Shown here: one piece after another, positions 34,143 to 46,819 of the stretch
Numbering within the stretch: the first letter of the stretch is position 1
Layout: each line of letters starts with the position of its first letter
Made by a program: the position numbers and the translations under genes
DNA from: Kingdonia uniflora
Taxonomy: Eukaryota > Streptophyta > Magnoliopsida > Ranunculales > Circaeasteraceae
DNA length: 64,000 bases
Direction of reading: 5' to 3'
Assembly (NCBI GenBank): GCA_014058105.1
Contig: JACGCM010000604.1
Location: 1-64,000 of the forward strand
Notes under the pieces: model-generated
Seen by the model: only the letters and a program-made list of their open reading frames with translations
Databases searched by the model: none
Told to the model about the DNA's origin: nothing

Positions 34143-35400
34143 GACCGAGTCAGATCGGTTCAGACCATGTCAACCCGGTCCAGGCCTTGACCCAAACCGG
34201 TTCAAAACTTGTCCAGACACTAAAACGGCTTTAAATCGCCCTATTTTTGGTCAAATTGTACCCAATTTTAAAAAAAAATTCCTACTGACTGGACCTACCC
34301 CGTGGGGGACCCTTTTTGGTTTTTTTATGCAAAATATTTTTTAAAATTTTTGGGAAGAGGTTCCTCGTATAGGAACATTTGCTCACTTATATGTGATATA
34401 AGTACATGGAGTAATACTTATTTAAGTATTTTTACGATAACTAATAGGATATTTCTGGTATTCCCCTAGGATACTAATTATCATGATCATGAATCACTGA
34501 TAATACGAAACCAAGACTAATTTAGCATACGACTGTGAGTCATATCTAAATCATAGTTAATTGTCCAGGAAAAATAACTAGAGCTTAATTGGGAATTGAC
34601 TTATTTCTAAAAACTTGATGTCTAAGGAACCAATTTTTTGTATTTAGGTACAATTAGATGTTGCAAGCATAACATTTAGAGGTATATAAGCATTAATAGC
34701 AAGTTATAGTACCCTAGACTCTTAGTTCAAAGACAGGCCTCATCAACCTATCTTGTGAATCCAGCTGACTTCGGGATGAAACCACTTGTCAGCTAAACAT
34801 CTAATACCTCTCATATTCGTAGTAAATGGATCATTTGGCTAGAATATGCCTACTTTTATAGAACTTGGGGGCTTAGAACACCCTAGTTCTCATAATAAGG
34901 ACAACACACATTTAGTGGTTTTGACTAGCTGTCTTGGCTAACACTCTATTAAAACACACTTTAAAAGTTAAGATCATTATTTTACAGGATAAATTTGTGA
35001 TTTAACGCTTCATAGGATATGAACAGGGTTCACCTATAGATAATGATTGAGAATCACTGACTTCTATACTATGAATTGCCTTTAGTAATGATTGGCGATC
35101 ATGTACTTCCAAATGATTTCATAAGGAACGCACACATCTGGTGGTTTTGAATAACAATCTTGGCTGAGATTCTATTAAGACGCACACCTAAGATTAAGAT
35201 CGTCATTTTTACTGGGTAAAATTTGAGATTTAATTATTTGACAAGAATTTCATGAGTTTTAAGATATGAACATGGTTCAACTATAAGAAGATTAGGAATC
35301 ATTTTTTTAGCTTTATTCTAAGTACTATAATTTTTCTTTCATGCAATTGATATATTTATCAAAGATTGTCTCTTATTACAATCTATATCTTACATTATAG

Positions 35401-36372
35401 ATGTCCGCGACACTCAACAATGTTGAATTTCCACCATTGCTGCTCACTAGAGCCAATTACCTCATTTGGTGCATTGACGATGACTTATTGTTGAAGTCAT
35501 TTTGTTTGCAAAAGACCATCGTCATTGGCAACAAGGAAGATCCCATGGACAAAGCGAGGGCTTTATTTATCCTCCGCCATCATATTCAGGATGACATGAA
35601 GACTGAATACCTCAACAAGGTTAAGCTAGCAGATTTATGGGCACGCTTGCCGGGGAGTTATGGTCCTCATGAGACCATTATGCTCCTAAAAACGATACAC
35701 CAATGGAACACCCTTAGGTTCTAAGATTTTAGGACGATCGTTGATTACAACTCAACAGTCCATAAAATCACTTTACATTTGAGCTATGTGAGAAGAAAGT
35801 CACTAATGCTGAAATGATAGAGAAGACTCTATCAACCTTCCATGTTAGCAATATTGTGATTCAAAGGCAATATTGGTGAGAGAACATGAAGACTCATGAA
35901 GTCTTGATTCATGTACTGCTCCTCTCTGAGCAGATTGATAAACTTCTAATGAAGAATCATGTTATGCGGCTCTCTGGGAGTGCGTCGTTGCCTGCGTTAA
36001 ACAATGTTCAGTTTCGGGGAAACAACTTAGTACGTTGGGGATGAAGATATGGAAGAGGCAGGGGAGGCTACAAGGGATACCGTAAGGGTGGGAATTAGAA
36101 ACCCTTTGGCCCTAGGGGAGGTAAAGGATTTAAGAAATCCTGGACACTAGGCAATACGAAGAAGGAACAACAGTCTGATCAGGGATCTACTTGCTTTAAC
36201 TGCGGTGATATAGGACACTGAGCACAGGAATGCCATGCACCACGGATGGCTACTGGTGACAGAGTTCAAACCCACCAGGCAGTTGTTGACAATAACTCTG
36301 CCCCTCTGGAGTTCGCAGTGTCAGACTTCTTCAACGATATTAATGTCGTCATGGATCGACATATGGAGTAAT
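35401..36372 (+). pseudogene. Copia gag remnant with zinc knuckle
   Basis: The first 107 codons are open (MSATLNNVEFPPLL..NYLIW), with FILRHHIQDDMKTEYL, then drift through shifts into EKTLSTFHVSNI and LLMKNHVMRLSGS, matching plant Copia gag (UBN2 type). An Arg/Gly-rich stretch precedes the knuckle CFNCGDIGH-x-AQEC at about 36194-36235, which has a stop in place of the residue after His. Gag would form the virus-like particle around the RNA. Confidence 0.85.
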
Positions 36373-37139
36373 CCGTAATGATATCTCAGTAGACATGTGA
36401 TGTCACATTAGAAAGATCACTAGTAGTTTCTTGTCTCACAGACTTGATTTACTTTTTGTTGTTAGTATTTTTTATTTTGTTGGGAAAATATCATTTATAT
36501 TTCAATACAGTGCTCGTGACATACATGAGATTCTCTAATTGTTCTAAATTATGATTACTCGAATTTATTGCTTGGGAAGTAGTTAAATTTTATGTATGAT
36601 AGTTCATCAACTACATACAACCTGCCTATGGCTCTCTCTGCTCATTGAGCATAACCGATAATCAGATGAGTGGCGGCATATGTCTCAGAGACATTTAGTA
36701 TCGCACACTCGATTCTTTTGAGCTATGCATATATTTATTGTCTAACCTTGTGCATCGGGGATGGCACGAATATTATTGGCACGACCAACATGATAGAACG
36801 CACTGAGTGCGTCATGCTATTACTCTATAATGGTACGATACAGGGTATCTAGTCCATTTTATAAACTAGTAAATCCAGCCGAAAGTAAATCCAGCCAGAT
36901 TTTACTGAATATCATGTCCTGACTATCAAGGAAAATGACGGACAGGATTTTGTGCATTTACTCCATGTCTAAAGGTTAGTACACGCTATTAGAAAGGTTT
37001 CTAATACGCTCCTTAGGGCTGGGATAACGAGGAGGATTATCGGGATTACATCTCACATTTCCTTGAAAGGAGAGAAGATCCAGAGAATGTACGTTTAACG
37101 CTTGCTTTCAAGGATAGTCTATTATGACCAGGTGAAGTG

Positions 37140-37925
37140 GGATCTCCAACCTTTGCTCCAACCGCATCCATGGAGACCCATGTGGAACTTTCCATCCACA
37201 TAGTGGCACACTTGCATATTTATAACATTAAAGACGTCTCTAGGAGATGGTTCTAGGAATGCAACGTTAGCACGACTTCTCACTTAAATCATTCGATCGC
37301 AGGCTCAGTTCCTGGATTACCCGATCCAAGTCGATCGATGCGACTTGACGGGGGCTTGGGAGTTAGACTCATAGGCTTTTGATGATTATTTTACCACTAA
37401 ATGGGATAGATGATTGAGCATCGTGAGTACCCCATACCATACCCATCTCAGGATTGGCGAAGAACCTAATCCAGTGATTTTGGATAATTGTTAGGCCACT
37501 GTAATTACGATTACAGCTTCCAGCTATTGTGTGGGAAATGTATTTTTTTTCTCCCGCAACACTGATTAAGGTTCGTCCCTTAGCAAATCATCAAATTATT
37601 TTTTCCCAAAAGCGACTAGTAACTGGGTCAGAGCCCGGTGTCGCCCATCGACGAACATTTGGATATTTCGTAAAGGTGCCAACACCACCATGTATGAAGA
37701 TGGGACCCTCAACGTTGGCCTGATATTATGTGGGTTACGATTCGTATTTATCACTAGATATTTGGACTCACTGGCGACGTATATCCTGCAGGGCAAATAA
37801 TTGCCACTTTGATGAAATGATATTCCCAGCATTGGAGGGAGAATTGACAGTCAATGTTGAGGATGTTTTCAAGCGATCTTGGAAAACACCATCGTTGTCT
37901 CATCTAGATCCTTATGCATAAGTTA
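37140..37925 (+). pseudogene. Copia integrase remnant
   Basis: Family text survives in several frames: CIHGDPCGTFHP, then AQFLDYPIQ, then GANTTMYEDGTLN.., then ITRYLDSLATYILQG and NDIPSIGG. The catalytic Asp region is present only as a shifted DLTGAW-like trace. No frame stays open for more than about 80 codons. Confidence 0.7.
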
Positions 37926-38479
37926 GGTGACAATAAGGTTCAACGAATTTTAAACCTCCAATAGATCAAAAATAATTTGTTAGACACATTCATAGGCACT
38001 ATTGAAGTACTGTAAGTGTATGTACCTGTAAGTAATACACCTACATAGCAGAACGTTCCAGGGGAACTAGTACCGCAACAGAACGTTCTAGGGGAATTAG
38101 TACCGCAAACGAATTTGAGGCTCGCGCTTAGTACGAAGCACCGTTGGAAGAAAGTATTCTGAGCTGGGGAGCTGCAGAATAAGGGACAAATATGACTAAT
38201 GGTGTAGTCGGTTCATCGAGGATGGAACCACCCATTGACAAGGTATTCATATTCGTTGCTGTATTCGTCATCAAGGATGAGGATTTAGAACCAATTATTG
38301 TAAACGGCTGTGTGTTGTTATACATTAACAAAAGTAGGTGTCTGGAATCCGAACGGAGCTCAGCTTGCGCATAATGCAAAGTGATACCATTGAGCCTATC
38401 GGTTATAAATGGGAAAGGTACAAAAATACTATTAACTCGGAGAGATAATTTGGTCAAGGCAAGACTAGTTACCCAGGAA

Positions 38480-38670
38480 ATCTTTAAGAGATCTTGCATT
38501 GATTGTAATATGACCTATTACCTGGTTATGGATGCTATAACGTTTTAGTACTTATCAGTCTCTCAAGTTGTCGGGGACAAGCTAGACATGTGTCTGATGA
38601 AAAATACCGCGTATCTATATGAGAAGCTAGATACGGATATATACATGAAGCTACCTGGGAAGGTATAAGC
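38480..38670 (+). pseudogene. Copia reverse transcriptase remnant
   Basis: The order VMDAITF..YLSVSQVVGDKLDM..LM..TAYLYEKLDTDIYMKLPG is recognisable as the first part of a Copia reverse transcriptase (family text 'DVVTAYLYGSLD..IYMKIP'). The YVDD active site was not found; the intervening region is degraded. Confidence 0.75.
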
Positions 38671-39163
38671 TTCTAGAAGCAACTAAGCACGACACACGAG
38701 GTGTATACGTAATAAAATTGAAAAAGTTATTGTTGACTTAAAACAATGGGCCAATGTGACATAGTTGACTGAGTATTTGAAGGTCAAGGACTTTGCAAAT
38801 ATCTTTATGTGTCCATGCATTCTTATACATAATTAGCTTCAGTATCATCATAATAGTGTACTAAATGATTTTGATATCATTAGACCTCAGGGGGAGATCG
38901 TGAGAGCCACCGAATACCTTGGGAAGGAATTCGAAATACAAGACCTTGGCAAATTAATAGTGTCTCGATTTACAGATCGAACATCTTGATACTGGCACTC
39001 GTACACCAAGCAATATATATCGAAAGAGTTATCAAACACTTCGATATGGATGTAGCACATGGTGCAAAATTGTTTATTGCGCGTCCAACACTTGGGTGTG
39101 GACAATGACATCTTTCACCATCTTAATGGGGGTAGAAACTCCTAGGGCCGTGGTGCCATAGCT

Positions 39164-39860
39164 ATGAGGTGTTTTGCTATAGTTAGCTGGGTATATAGAC
39201 CCAATGACTCACTCGCAGTGAACTGTTTGGCTTGTCATAGTTATGTTCCTACCCAAAGGCACTGGATTGAGATCAAGCACATTCTGAGATATCTCATCGA
39301 CACGAAAGACTGGGGACTGTTCTATCCACAACTTGGCAAACGGGACATTATAGGATACGACGATGCAAAATATTTGTCAGATCCACATAAAGGCCGATCA
39401 CAATCAGGTTATGTATTCTTGTATGGAGATACTGCGATTTCATGAAGATCAGTGAAGCAGACGATGGTCACTACATCCTCGAACCACGTGGAGATTCTTG
39501 CACTACATGAAGCCGACAGAGAATGTTTTTGGTTGCGGTCTATGATTAACCATATCAACGGAAGTTACGGTCTAAATTTTATCCAAGATAAACCGACGAC
39601 ACTTTATGAAGACAACACAACTTGTATCGTTCAAGTCAAAGACAAATTTATTAAAGATGATAAAGCAAAGCTTATTTCATCAAAGTTTTTCCACATACAC
39701 GAGTTGTAGAAGACGAATGAGATCGACGTTGTTCAAGTCCATTCAGAAGATAACCTGGCAGATTTATTCACGAAGGTTCTTGCATATCATACATTCAAGA
39801 GATTAGTTCATGGAATCGGCATGCGCAGTTTACAAGATTTATTATCTCAGGGAGATTGAT
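39164..39860 (+). pseudogene. Copia RNase H remnant and end of pol
   Basis: Two open frames (39164-39445 and 39452-39709) in the same frame are separated by a single stop where the family has Trp. They read HWIEIKHILRYLIDTKDWGL, GYDDAKYLSDPHKGRSQSG, then HVEILALHEADRECFWLRS and KFFHIHEL, and after another stop VHSEDNLADLFTKVL. This is the best kept part of the element. A GGGGGAG tract at 39849-39856 and again at 39864 resembles duplicated polypurine tracts. Confidence 0.88.
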
Positions 39861-40112
39861 GTCAGGGGGAGTAGTCCCAGCCTGACGTGGACACATGCGT
39901 GTTGTACTCCTTTTCCTGATAGAGCAGTTTTTATCCTAATGGAGCAGGTTTTACTGGCTGTAGGTTTTGATGAGGCAATGTATACGCGTCCACAACCTAT
40001 ATAGGGCATATGGTTGTACTCTTTCCCTGCACAGCTTTTTGCCCAAGAGGTTTTGTTAGGCATAGGTTTTAATGAGGCAAGTCGTCCTAGTATGGAACAC
40101 CCTAAGAGGGAG

Positions 40113-40369
40113 TGTTAGGAGTTGGGTCCAAGCCCAAGCTAGGAACCCAACAGGGTTGGGGTGTCCTATATAGACTCCTAGCAAACCCATAGGCCCAATA
40201 GGGTTAGGGGAAGAGTTAGAATAGAATAGGGAATCCTTCTGGGTTGTCTATATATATCACTGTACTATGTACAGAGAATATGATGATAATAATCAATAAA
40301 TCTCTTTCTCTATTTCTCTCTTGTTCATGTTTTAGTATTATTCTGTTCTAGATTGATCATATCCCAACA
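40113..40369 (+). repeat. 3' LTR of the Copia element
   Basis: Partner of 33074-33312. TG..CA ends are intact and it is preceded by the purine tract AAGAGGGAG. Confidence 0.93.
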
Positions 40370-40400
40370 AATAATAGATTGTTGTTCTTCTCCATCTTCA

Positions 40401-40438
<38 letters not shown>

Positions 40439-40446
40439 GTATTATT
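40401..40446. repeat. TAA/TTA microsatellite with mirror symmetry
   Basis: About eight TAA units switch to ATT units, giving a self-complementary AT repeat. It lies directly between the Copia 3' LTR and the next MITE. Confidence 0.9.
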
Positions 40447-40462
40447 ACCTTTATGGAAAAGA

Positions 40463-40830
40463 TACTTTGACACATAGGATTGACACGCATTTAACACTCT
40501 TTATTAGACACATAGAGATGATTGAAGAGATTATTTTTTTAACAATGAAGATCATCCTCACAAATAATTTAATCATTTTAGCATTTTATCAACATGAAAA
40601 TAGTTTTTATAGTACAAAAGAATGTACCCGCTTCAAGTTGTCCATTTTATCCAAAATGTAAAGGTATAATTTATGATGTTGGCAATGTAGGAATGAACTA
40701 GTAATTTACAAGGACGATCTCAATTGTGATGAGAACATATCCATAAGGAAAAATATGTCTTCAATCATCTTTAGGTGGGTCTTATTGAATGTGTATCAAC
40801 ATGCGTGTCATTTAAATATGTGTCAAAGTA
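40463..40830. mobile_element. MITE with long inverted ends, TA-flanked
   Basis: The left end CTTTGACACATAGGAT.. continues through GACACGCATTTAA and GATGATTGAAGA. The right end has the reverse complement of each (TCTTCAATCATC, GCGTGTCATTTAA, ATGTGTCAAAG). The arms are about 75 bp, with several mismatches, around a 200-bp core. TA lies at both borders, as in mariner-type elements, but the superfamily is not certain. No coding capacity. Confidence 0.75.
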
Positions 40831-42004
40831 ATTATAATTATTATTACTATGTTTTTGAGAAGAGTAGCACTTATTGTATCCTTAAATATTGTTAGTATTT
40901 ATCATTCTTGAGAGCATTGCTAAGTTATTAATGCTGCCGCTACCTTAATTAACTTTAGCAAGTCTGAAGATCTCATGTTGGTTTCCTATTTATAAAAAAA
41001 AATAGTTGGTTTCATTTGCTAAATGTGATAGATACTGTAAGCATTTAAGGAACTTAAGGGATCAAATCACTGTCACATACTAAACACATTTGTCACATAA
41101 GAAACTAGGAATGATGAGTCTCACTTTGGTCAACGCTTTCACCTGAACACATAACAAATAGTGCTGAGGTCGATGCGGTCACTTGGATTGTTTGGGCAAT
41201 GGATTACCTCTAGTTGACTCAATCTGGTCCGGTTTGACTTTGTATAATTGAGTTGCTTGTTACTTAGGTTGGTGCAAGGACTAGCAGTAGTTCATGTGGG
41301 TAGTTCATTTCTCTGTATCTACAGTTCTTTTCTTTTTTTATCGTAAGATGGACAAACTCGTGAAAATCTCGACGAGGGACTGAAGCTTTATTAGAGATGA
41401 GAGGGAATTCAATTTTGTGGTGAAACCAGAGACCAGAAATTTTGAAATAAATTTTTACAGCAAGTAAAACAGAAGTAACATTTTACTTCATATGTTGGTA
41501 AGGATTTAGATTATCTATTAGATTTCAAATAAAAGGATGTTCGAAATCTAGTTTTTGTTTAGAATAATTTTTGCTTTGAGGTCCTCAGGGAGTTGGAGCA
41601 CCAGTCTAAGCTAAGAGGAAACCCGCCCAATTCACCGAAGCAGCCTTTTTCTTTATCTATCCAATAGAGATAGCAAAAAAAAGGCTTTGGTTCCTTGCAT
41701 AACCTGAAGAACAAGTGTAAAAGTTTGGTCTGCTCAGAGAGTCTTGCCTGTAAAATATAACATGAAGTACCATTCGAAATGATATCCAATCCATTTCCTT
41801 TCCCAAATTCCAGCATTACTATGGGCATATCACTGTGGCCTTTCACTGGATGTTGGTTAGAGGCATACAAAATTAGGATGTAGGCCAGGGGGTTATGTTA
41901 TGTAAGGGCCTGTTCTATCTCTTTCTCTCTCAATCTCGGGAGCTAGATTTTTTTTTTTTCTTTTCAGTTCATTGCTTCCAAGAAATTTTTCTCAGTAAAA
42001 AGTC
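40831..42004. other. Gap without recognised gene
   Basis: A minus-strand frame of 103 codons (41870-41559) has no family pattern I can name. The rest is AT-rich intergenic-looking DNA. Confidence 0.4.
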
Positions 42005-42027
42005 TTAGGGGCCGTTTGTTTTTTTGC

Positions 42028-42152
42028 TTATGAGTCTGAGTGAGTCTGAATCTGAGTGAGTGTCTGAATCTGAGTCTGAGTCTGAGTCCACTTAGAAGCG
42101 TTCACTAGTTGAGTGGATGCCTTGGAGTGCTTGTTTTTTGTCTGAGTCTGAA
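42028..42152 (+). repeat. Left subterminal GAGTCTGA array
   Basis: Ten or so units of GAGTCTGA or AGTCTGAATC follow the left end. The right end (about 46105-46275) carries the reverse complement (ACTCAGACTC, GACTCTGACTC). These are probably binding sites for the mobilising proteins, by analogy with other Harbinger elements. Confidence 0.7.
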
Positions 42153-42220
42153 TGAGTGTTAAAATAGACAAAATACCAAAATACCATTTTTAGTTTATAA
42201 GGAACCACCACCACCACCAC

Positions 42221-42400
42221 CCCTTCGTCAGCACAACATCAACACCACATATACATAACAAACACATAGGAAAGAACTTGTATACATAACAAACATAAAT
42301 ACATAGAAACTCTTTCGTCAGCACAACGTCAACACCACATATACATAACAAACACATAGGAAAGAACCTGTATATATAGCAAACACAAATACATAAATAC
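42221..42400 (+). repeat. Tandem duplication of about 88 bp
   Basis: 'cttcgtcagcacaac', 'caacaccacatatacataac' and 'acacataggaaagaac' occur twice in the same order, starting near 42223 and 42311. Confidence 0.9.
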
Positions 42401-42958
42401 CTAAAATCAAATAATTTTAACATTGATTTAAAGTTAATACAAATAAGACAAATATCAAAATCTTAAAAGTTATTACAAATACGCAAAAAATAAGTTCCAA
42501 TTAACTTAAGAAGGCGTCAAGGAAACCAAGACGATGCTCTGGCTCAAGCCCTAAAAAGATCACCTTGTAGTTGTGCTCATCTTTTCCTCCCAACAACATG
42601 TATGGGTGGGACAGTCTTCCAATCTTTAACTTGGCCTCCAAGTTTCTCGTAGCGTCTCACTATAATAAGGTTTCCCAAAAGTTCCCAAACTAGAACTTTC
42701 CTCATCAACACACAAAATCTATCAGTATTAAACAAACATTTCCAAACACTTCACTATAAATAAATAAAACTCTAATTTTATCTCCCAAAACTAGTTGATG
42801 ACAATTGACAACAATGAACAAACGTAATTCTTCAACAACAACAACAAAAAGAGGACATGAATGCCTCAAATACAAAAAAAAGATTATACCCCCCATCCAA
42901 TAGAAGTAAAACTTCAAAATATTGAGGCTAATTCATAACTATATCCCCAAGGCTAACT

Positions 42959-44257
42959 TCAGCAGCAGTTTATACTACCCATATTAGAAAACTGGATAGT
43001 CAAGGCAGACCCACTAGGCCTTTTAGGTTTGATCTTTGGAGGAGACCATTTGATACATTTAGAAGAAGAGCTATTTTCACTCTCACCCTTATTTTTGGAC
43101 ACTTTATGCCATTTAGCTTGCATGTAACTGGTTGTTCTCCATGGAGGAATGTGTAGCTTCATCTCCTTGTATGATTGTTTAGCTGACGAGCACATGAGAG
43201 AGACTATCTTGAACAACTTCTTTTCAGTCCCAACATAGACTTGTGAGAGAGAGTTCAAGAGATCCTTGTAGGTTGCTGTTGGCCTTGCTAATTCAAACTG
43301 AGACTTGAAATCAATGTCCACTATCAACCTCATGTCTCTTAATAGTACCTCAATGTACTCGTACTCTCCTGTGAAACCAAAACAAAAAAGATTAATATTT
43401 TTAGTAAAATTAAATAAATTCATGCAAATTAAGAAATGAGTATCCAAAAAATTCTTCAAAAGTGAAGAAATCAAATGAGTATCTCAAATATTGAAAAAAT
43501 ACCCAAAAAAACTGGATTTTTTAAAGTTAAAATAGACAAATCCATGTAAAATAAGAGATGGGTATTCTATCAAAATGAAGCAAAAACTAGATCTAGATGG
43601 AAAATACTAAGAAAAAGACGGGTTTTTTTTTTGGTTGTTGGTAAAAAAAATCACATAAGTCCATGCAAAATAAGAAATGGGTAATCAAGAAATTCTGCAA
43701 AATGAAGAGAAAATGATTACTTTTTTTCAGTAGGCTCATGCAATCTAAGGAAACAAGAACAACAATAATTTTGTTCCTTAACAAAGTACCTCCAGCAGAG
43801 GTCTTACAGAGAGAAGTCTCATAACCATCAACTCTAAGCCTCATAACCAATCACTTCTTGTGATTACCAGTCTTTTTCTCAAACTTTAAAAACTCCAAAA
43901 CTTTGTTAAGCACATCCATCTCAGTCTCCAAAACATTCTCAAGAATACCCTGAAACAAATGAACAAAAGATCATCAGACCCCAGCAACAGCAAAAAAAAA
44001 AAAACCCCCATAAGACCAACCAAACAACATGCTAGACAAACCTACAATTTAAGATATGTGGAATCATGATAACTGGGACCAAGGGCTAGAGAAGATGATG
44101 GGGAAAGGGGAAATGTTGTTGATTCTGATTCAATGAAATCATGAACCATTTGAAACAGTCTCTCTTCTTCTAAAGATTGGAAGATTGGAAGACTGTCCCA
44201 CCCTGTAGTTGTGCTCTTGTAATTGCAGATGTATAGAACAGTGAAGAGCACTGACAG
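42959..44257 (-). pseudogene. Captured DUF506 (PDDEXK-like) gene fragment with introns
   Basis: Three exons read on the minus strand: about 44257-44043 (LFQMVHDFIESES), 43949-43790 (NVLETEMDVLNKVLEF..VMRLRVDGYETSLCKT) and 43368-42959 (GEYEYIEVLLRDMRLIVDID, then FELARPTATYKDLLNSL, VYVGTEKKLFKIVSLM, LHIPPWRTTSYMQAKW). The family is plant DUF506, whose members share G.Y.ASVCKS and EYEYIDV..D..FEIARPT patterns and end in HVPPWR..EYM.AKW. The function of the family is little known. GT..AG borders are intact (donor near 43789, acceptor near 43369), so DNA with introns was captured. A stop lies in exon two after TGNHKK. Confidence 0.85.
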
Positions 44258-45316
44258 AGGACCAGGTACATATTTGGATCATCTTCCATAAAAGAACCCT
44301 TAGTTTTTGTGGTATTTCAAGGACTTGTGATCTAAAAGTTACAGATCTTCTTCTATCAGTTCATCTACCATATCTTTTTTTACTTGTAATCTAAAAGTTA
44401 TAAAATAACTCTTAGACCATTGCAGGCCAAGAGCAGACAGATGCAGAGATAGTTGAAGTGGAAGGTAGTACTACTGGACTATCTTGTGAGAAAGCTGATT
44501 GGAGTCCACCACCATCACTACCCAAATCCCCTAGTTGTATTTTATTGACTAAATTTCTTGTGCAAGGTTAAAGATGACATTAACAAAACAGATAAACTGA
44601 TCGACTGTAAAGTACTTTATGCATAAACAAATAAACAGATGGGCTCTAAAGTACTCTATGCATAAACAGATAAACAAATCCCCTTTGCCACAGCTACAGT
44701 TACATATAAACAGATGGACAAAGCAAGCATTCTAGGCAGATGGATAAAGCATAAACAGATAAACAAATCTGGAACAAGCTTACAACACCTAGAATCTCCT
44801 TTATTTCTCACAACAAGCTTACAACAAATGCAGTCATAATATATAACTAGAATATACAACAAATGCAAAACTTGAGAACTCATATTGTTCTCTCTGTGAA
44901 GCTAGGGAGGAGAATAGAGACCATATATACTTCAACTTCCCCTATACTAAATACATTTGGTTTAAAAGCATTAATAGTATTGGTTACTCAAGAGATATTG
45001 GTGGCTGGGAGGCAAAATTCTAATGGATTGCCAACAAAGCTACTGCTGATTCAACCAATGGATTTTCCATATACATTTTATTCTCTTTTATCTTAGTTGA
45101 AAATTAGAAACAAGGGATTTTCAGATGAAAGATTTGAACTTTGATCTGGGGAACTCCATTTAGATGACCCCATTTCATAAAACATGTAATTGGGATTGAT
45201 TTATAAACTTGTGCACTCATATCAAACTACTAACTTCTAAGAACACAAATTCAAAAAAACAAACTATCATAAATAAATAAAAAGAAATCAAAACAAAACA
45301 GATTCATAGAGAGTAC

Positions 45317-45589
45317 TTACAACATCTTTCCTAAACAGAACAACATATAAGTTACAGATGAAACTCTAACAATTGGAGCATCTTTCCTAAGTTTCTTTCT
45401 TCCCATATAAAGTACTCCAGAAGTGTAATCCCAGAGAAGGAACCTTTGCCAGCATGAATGCTCTTCTGTGCTCCCATCCCATAACTTGCTCAACCATGAA
45501 AGTGTTCTATAAGCTTTTATTAAAGCGCCATTAATGGATGCTTGTTGTGCTTTGGAAGTGATGGAGGAAGAGGTAATAGAAATTGGCAA
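45317..45589 (-). other. Unassigned open frame in the Harbinger-like element
   Basis: A 90-codon minus-strand frame includes GALIKAYRTLSWLSKLWDG and DYTSGVLYMGRKKLRKD. It lies downstream of the TRAPPC11-like exon on the same strand and might be part of a captured gene, but I cannot match it to a family and all three frames look equally plausible. Confidence 0.2.
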
Positions 45590-45689
45590 CTCAACCCAAA
45601 CTTTCTTGAAACTTTGCGTTTATTTTTCGTTGCAAATCAACATGTACTGAAATGAAACAAATTAAAGAAGATAAAATCCATACTTGAGG

Positions 45690-46061
45690 TTATCGAGATC
45701 GGTGCAGACCTTGATTCGAATCAAACATAGCATCAACAACAGCAGGAACCCTAGTTCTATGCTTCATCAACCAATCCCTCTTCAAAATCTCACCAGGGTT
45801 AGGTTTTGAAGAATCAACAACAGCTTCCACCTTGTGTGGTTTCGCAATTAGAGATAATTTGGAGAAATCTGGTAATGTTAAAGTAGTAATTGGGGGTTTC
45901 TCTGAATGGAGAAATCTGGTAATACAATCCCCCATTTCAATTGCTTGATCTAAAGTGAAGAAATCAATGGGTTTATAGAAGGATTCGAGTGTGGGGTTGA
46001 TCGGAGAAGAACTGATTGTGGCTGGAGAAGAATGATTTTTTGTTTGTAATTTTTTGGGCAA
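45690..46061 (-). pseudogene. Captured N-terminal exon resembling TRAPPC11
   Basis: The frame contains CITRFLHSEKPPITTLTLPD, FSKLSLIAKP and then GEILKRDWLMKHRTRVPAVV. Plant TRAPPC11 (trafficking TRAPP complex subunit 11) N-termini have the same arrangement: a 'LHS..PPIN.LA.PDFS..SLL' segment followed by 'GILKRDWL.KHRT.VPA.VA'. The full protein is over 1,100 residues; only about 90 match here. The identification is from memory of the family pattern and not from a search. The first 30 residues do not match and may be foreign. Confidence 0.6.
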
Positions 46062-46819
46062 TTTGGGGAAGATTGATATGAATCAAGGGCAATTTGGGGC
46101 AAAAATATATACTCAGAGTCAGACTCAGCAGTAAGCTGGTTTATTGGGGCTGACTCTGAGTAACCCAAATCACTGACTCTGACTCTACTTAGCCACTGAG
46201 TGAGGGAAAAACAAACGCTTCTAAGTGACCAAATCACTGACTCCACTCAGACTCAGACGACTGAGTGGAGTCAGCTCAAAAAACAAATGCCACCTTAGTA
46301 TTGAAAAGCTCCATAAGCATATAATCGCAATGGTTAGTTATTTTTTAATGTATAAAAGAGATGGGAGTTCATTGATGACTTTTCCTTGGTTGTCCCCACG
46401 CCAAGGGAATTTGGGTTGAAGTATTCACAAGGATAGGCATTTAATGGGCAAGTTAGAGTATTAAGGAACACTAGTTGAATTGGAAGGACATAAGAGCTTG
46501 TCATGCATTCTATCAAACATTCATATTCTGGTGAACCAAAGTGGAGACAAATATGATTGAGATTTCCGTTGAGTCCCATATGGTGAAGTGAAAGAAATTT
46601 ATCATGGTTTCCCCTTAATGTTTCATCTCCATTAGTTGGTGGACGTATAGTTGTTTTTGTTCTCTCTTTGAGCCTGCGACCATTCCATGTTAGAGAGGCG
46701 TGAATCTCTTTTGTTGCATGGCCTATTGTAACTGTGTTATACTTTTATATTATTTTATTTATGCTTTTTTTTTATTTTTATTCATGTGTTGTCTTTGAAA
46801 TCGACACAATATCTATCTA

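Larger units (their letters stand above)
33074..40369 (+). mobile_element. Decayed Copia LTR retrotransposon, both LTRs present
   Basis: LTRs at 33074-33312 and 40113-40369 start TGTTAGGA(A/G)TTGGG and end ATCCCAACA. The flanks AGTAA and AATAA are a 5-base target duplication with one mismatch. After the left LTR comes 'cgttatcaacacgcaagc', resembling the leader start common in plant Copia elements. Before the right LTR is a purine tract, AAGAGGGAG. Remains run in Copia order: gag with zinc knuckle, integrase, reverse transcriptase, RNase H. All have many stops and shifts, so the element is dead. The leader between 33313 and 35400 is unusually long and carries a CACGTG-rich array. Confidence 0.93.
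42008..46294. mobile_element. Harbinger-like element carrying two host-gene fragments (Pack type)
   Basis: Termini GGGGCCGTTTGTTTTTT and, read inward from the right, GGTGGCATTTGTTTTTT agree at 14 of 17 positions. TTA flanks both sides (42005-42007 and 46295-46297), the standard Harbinger target duplication. Next to each end are many GAGTCTGAGTC/GACTCAGACTC units. Inside there is no transposase. Instead the minus strand holds three exons of a DUF506 gene and a TRAPPC11-like N-terminal exon. This is the design of Pack-type elements: a non-autonomous DNA transposon with captured host DNA. It should be mobilised by a Harbinger transposase from elsewhere. Confidence 0.88.

Noticed and set aside
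33074..40369. Pararetrovirus-like integrated virus
   Set aside because: LTRs with TG..CA ends, target duplication and the order integrase before reverse transcriptase identify a Copia retrotransposon.
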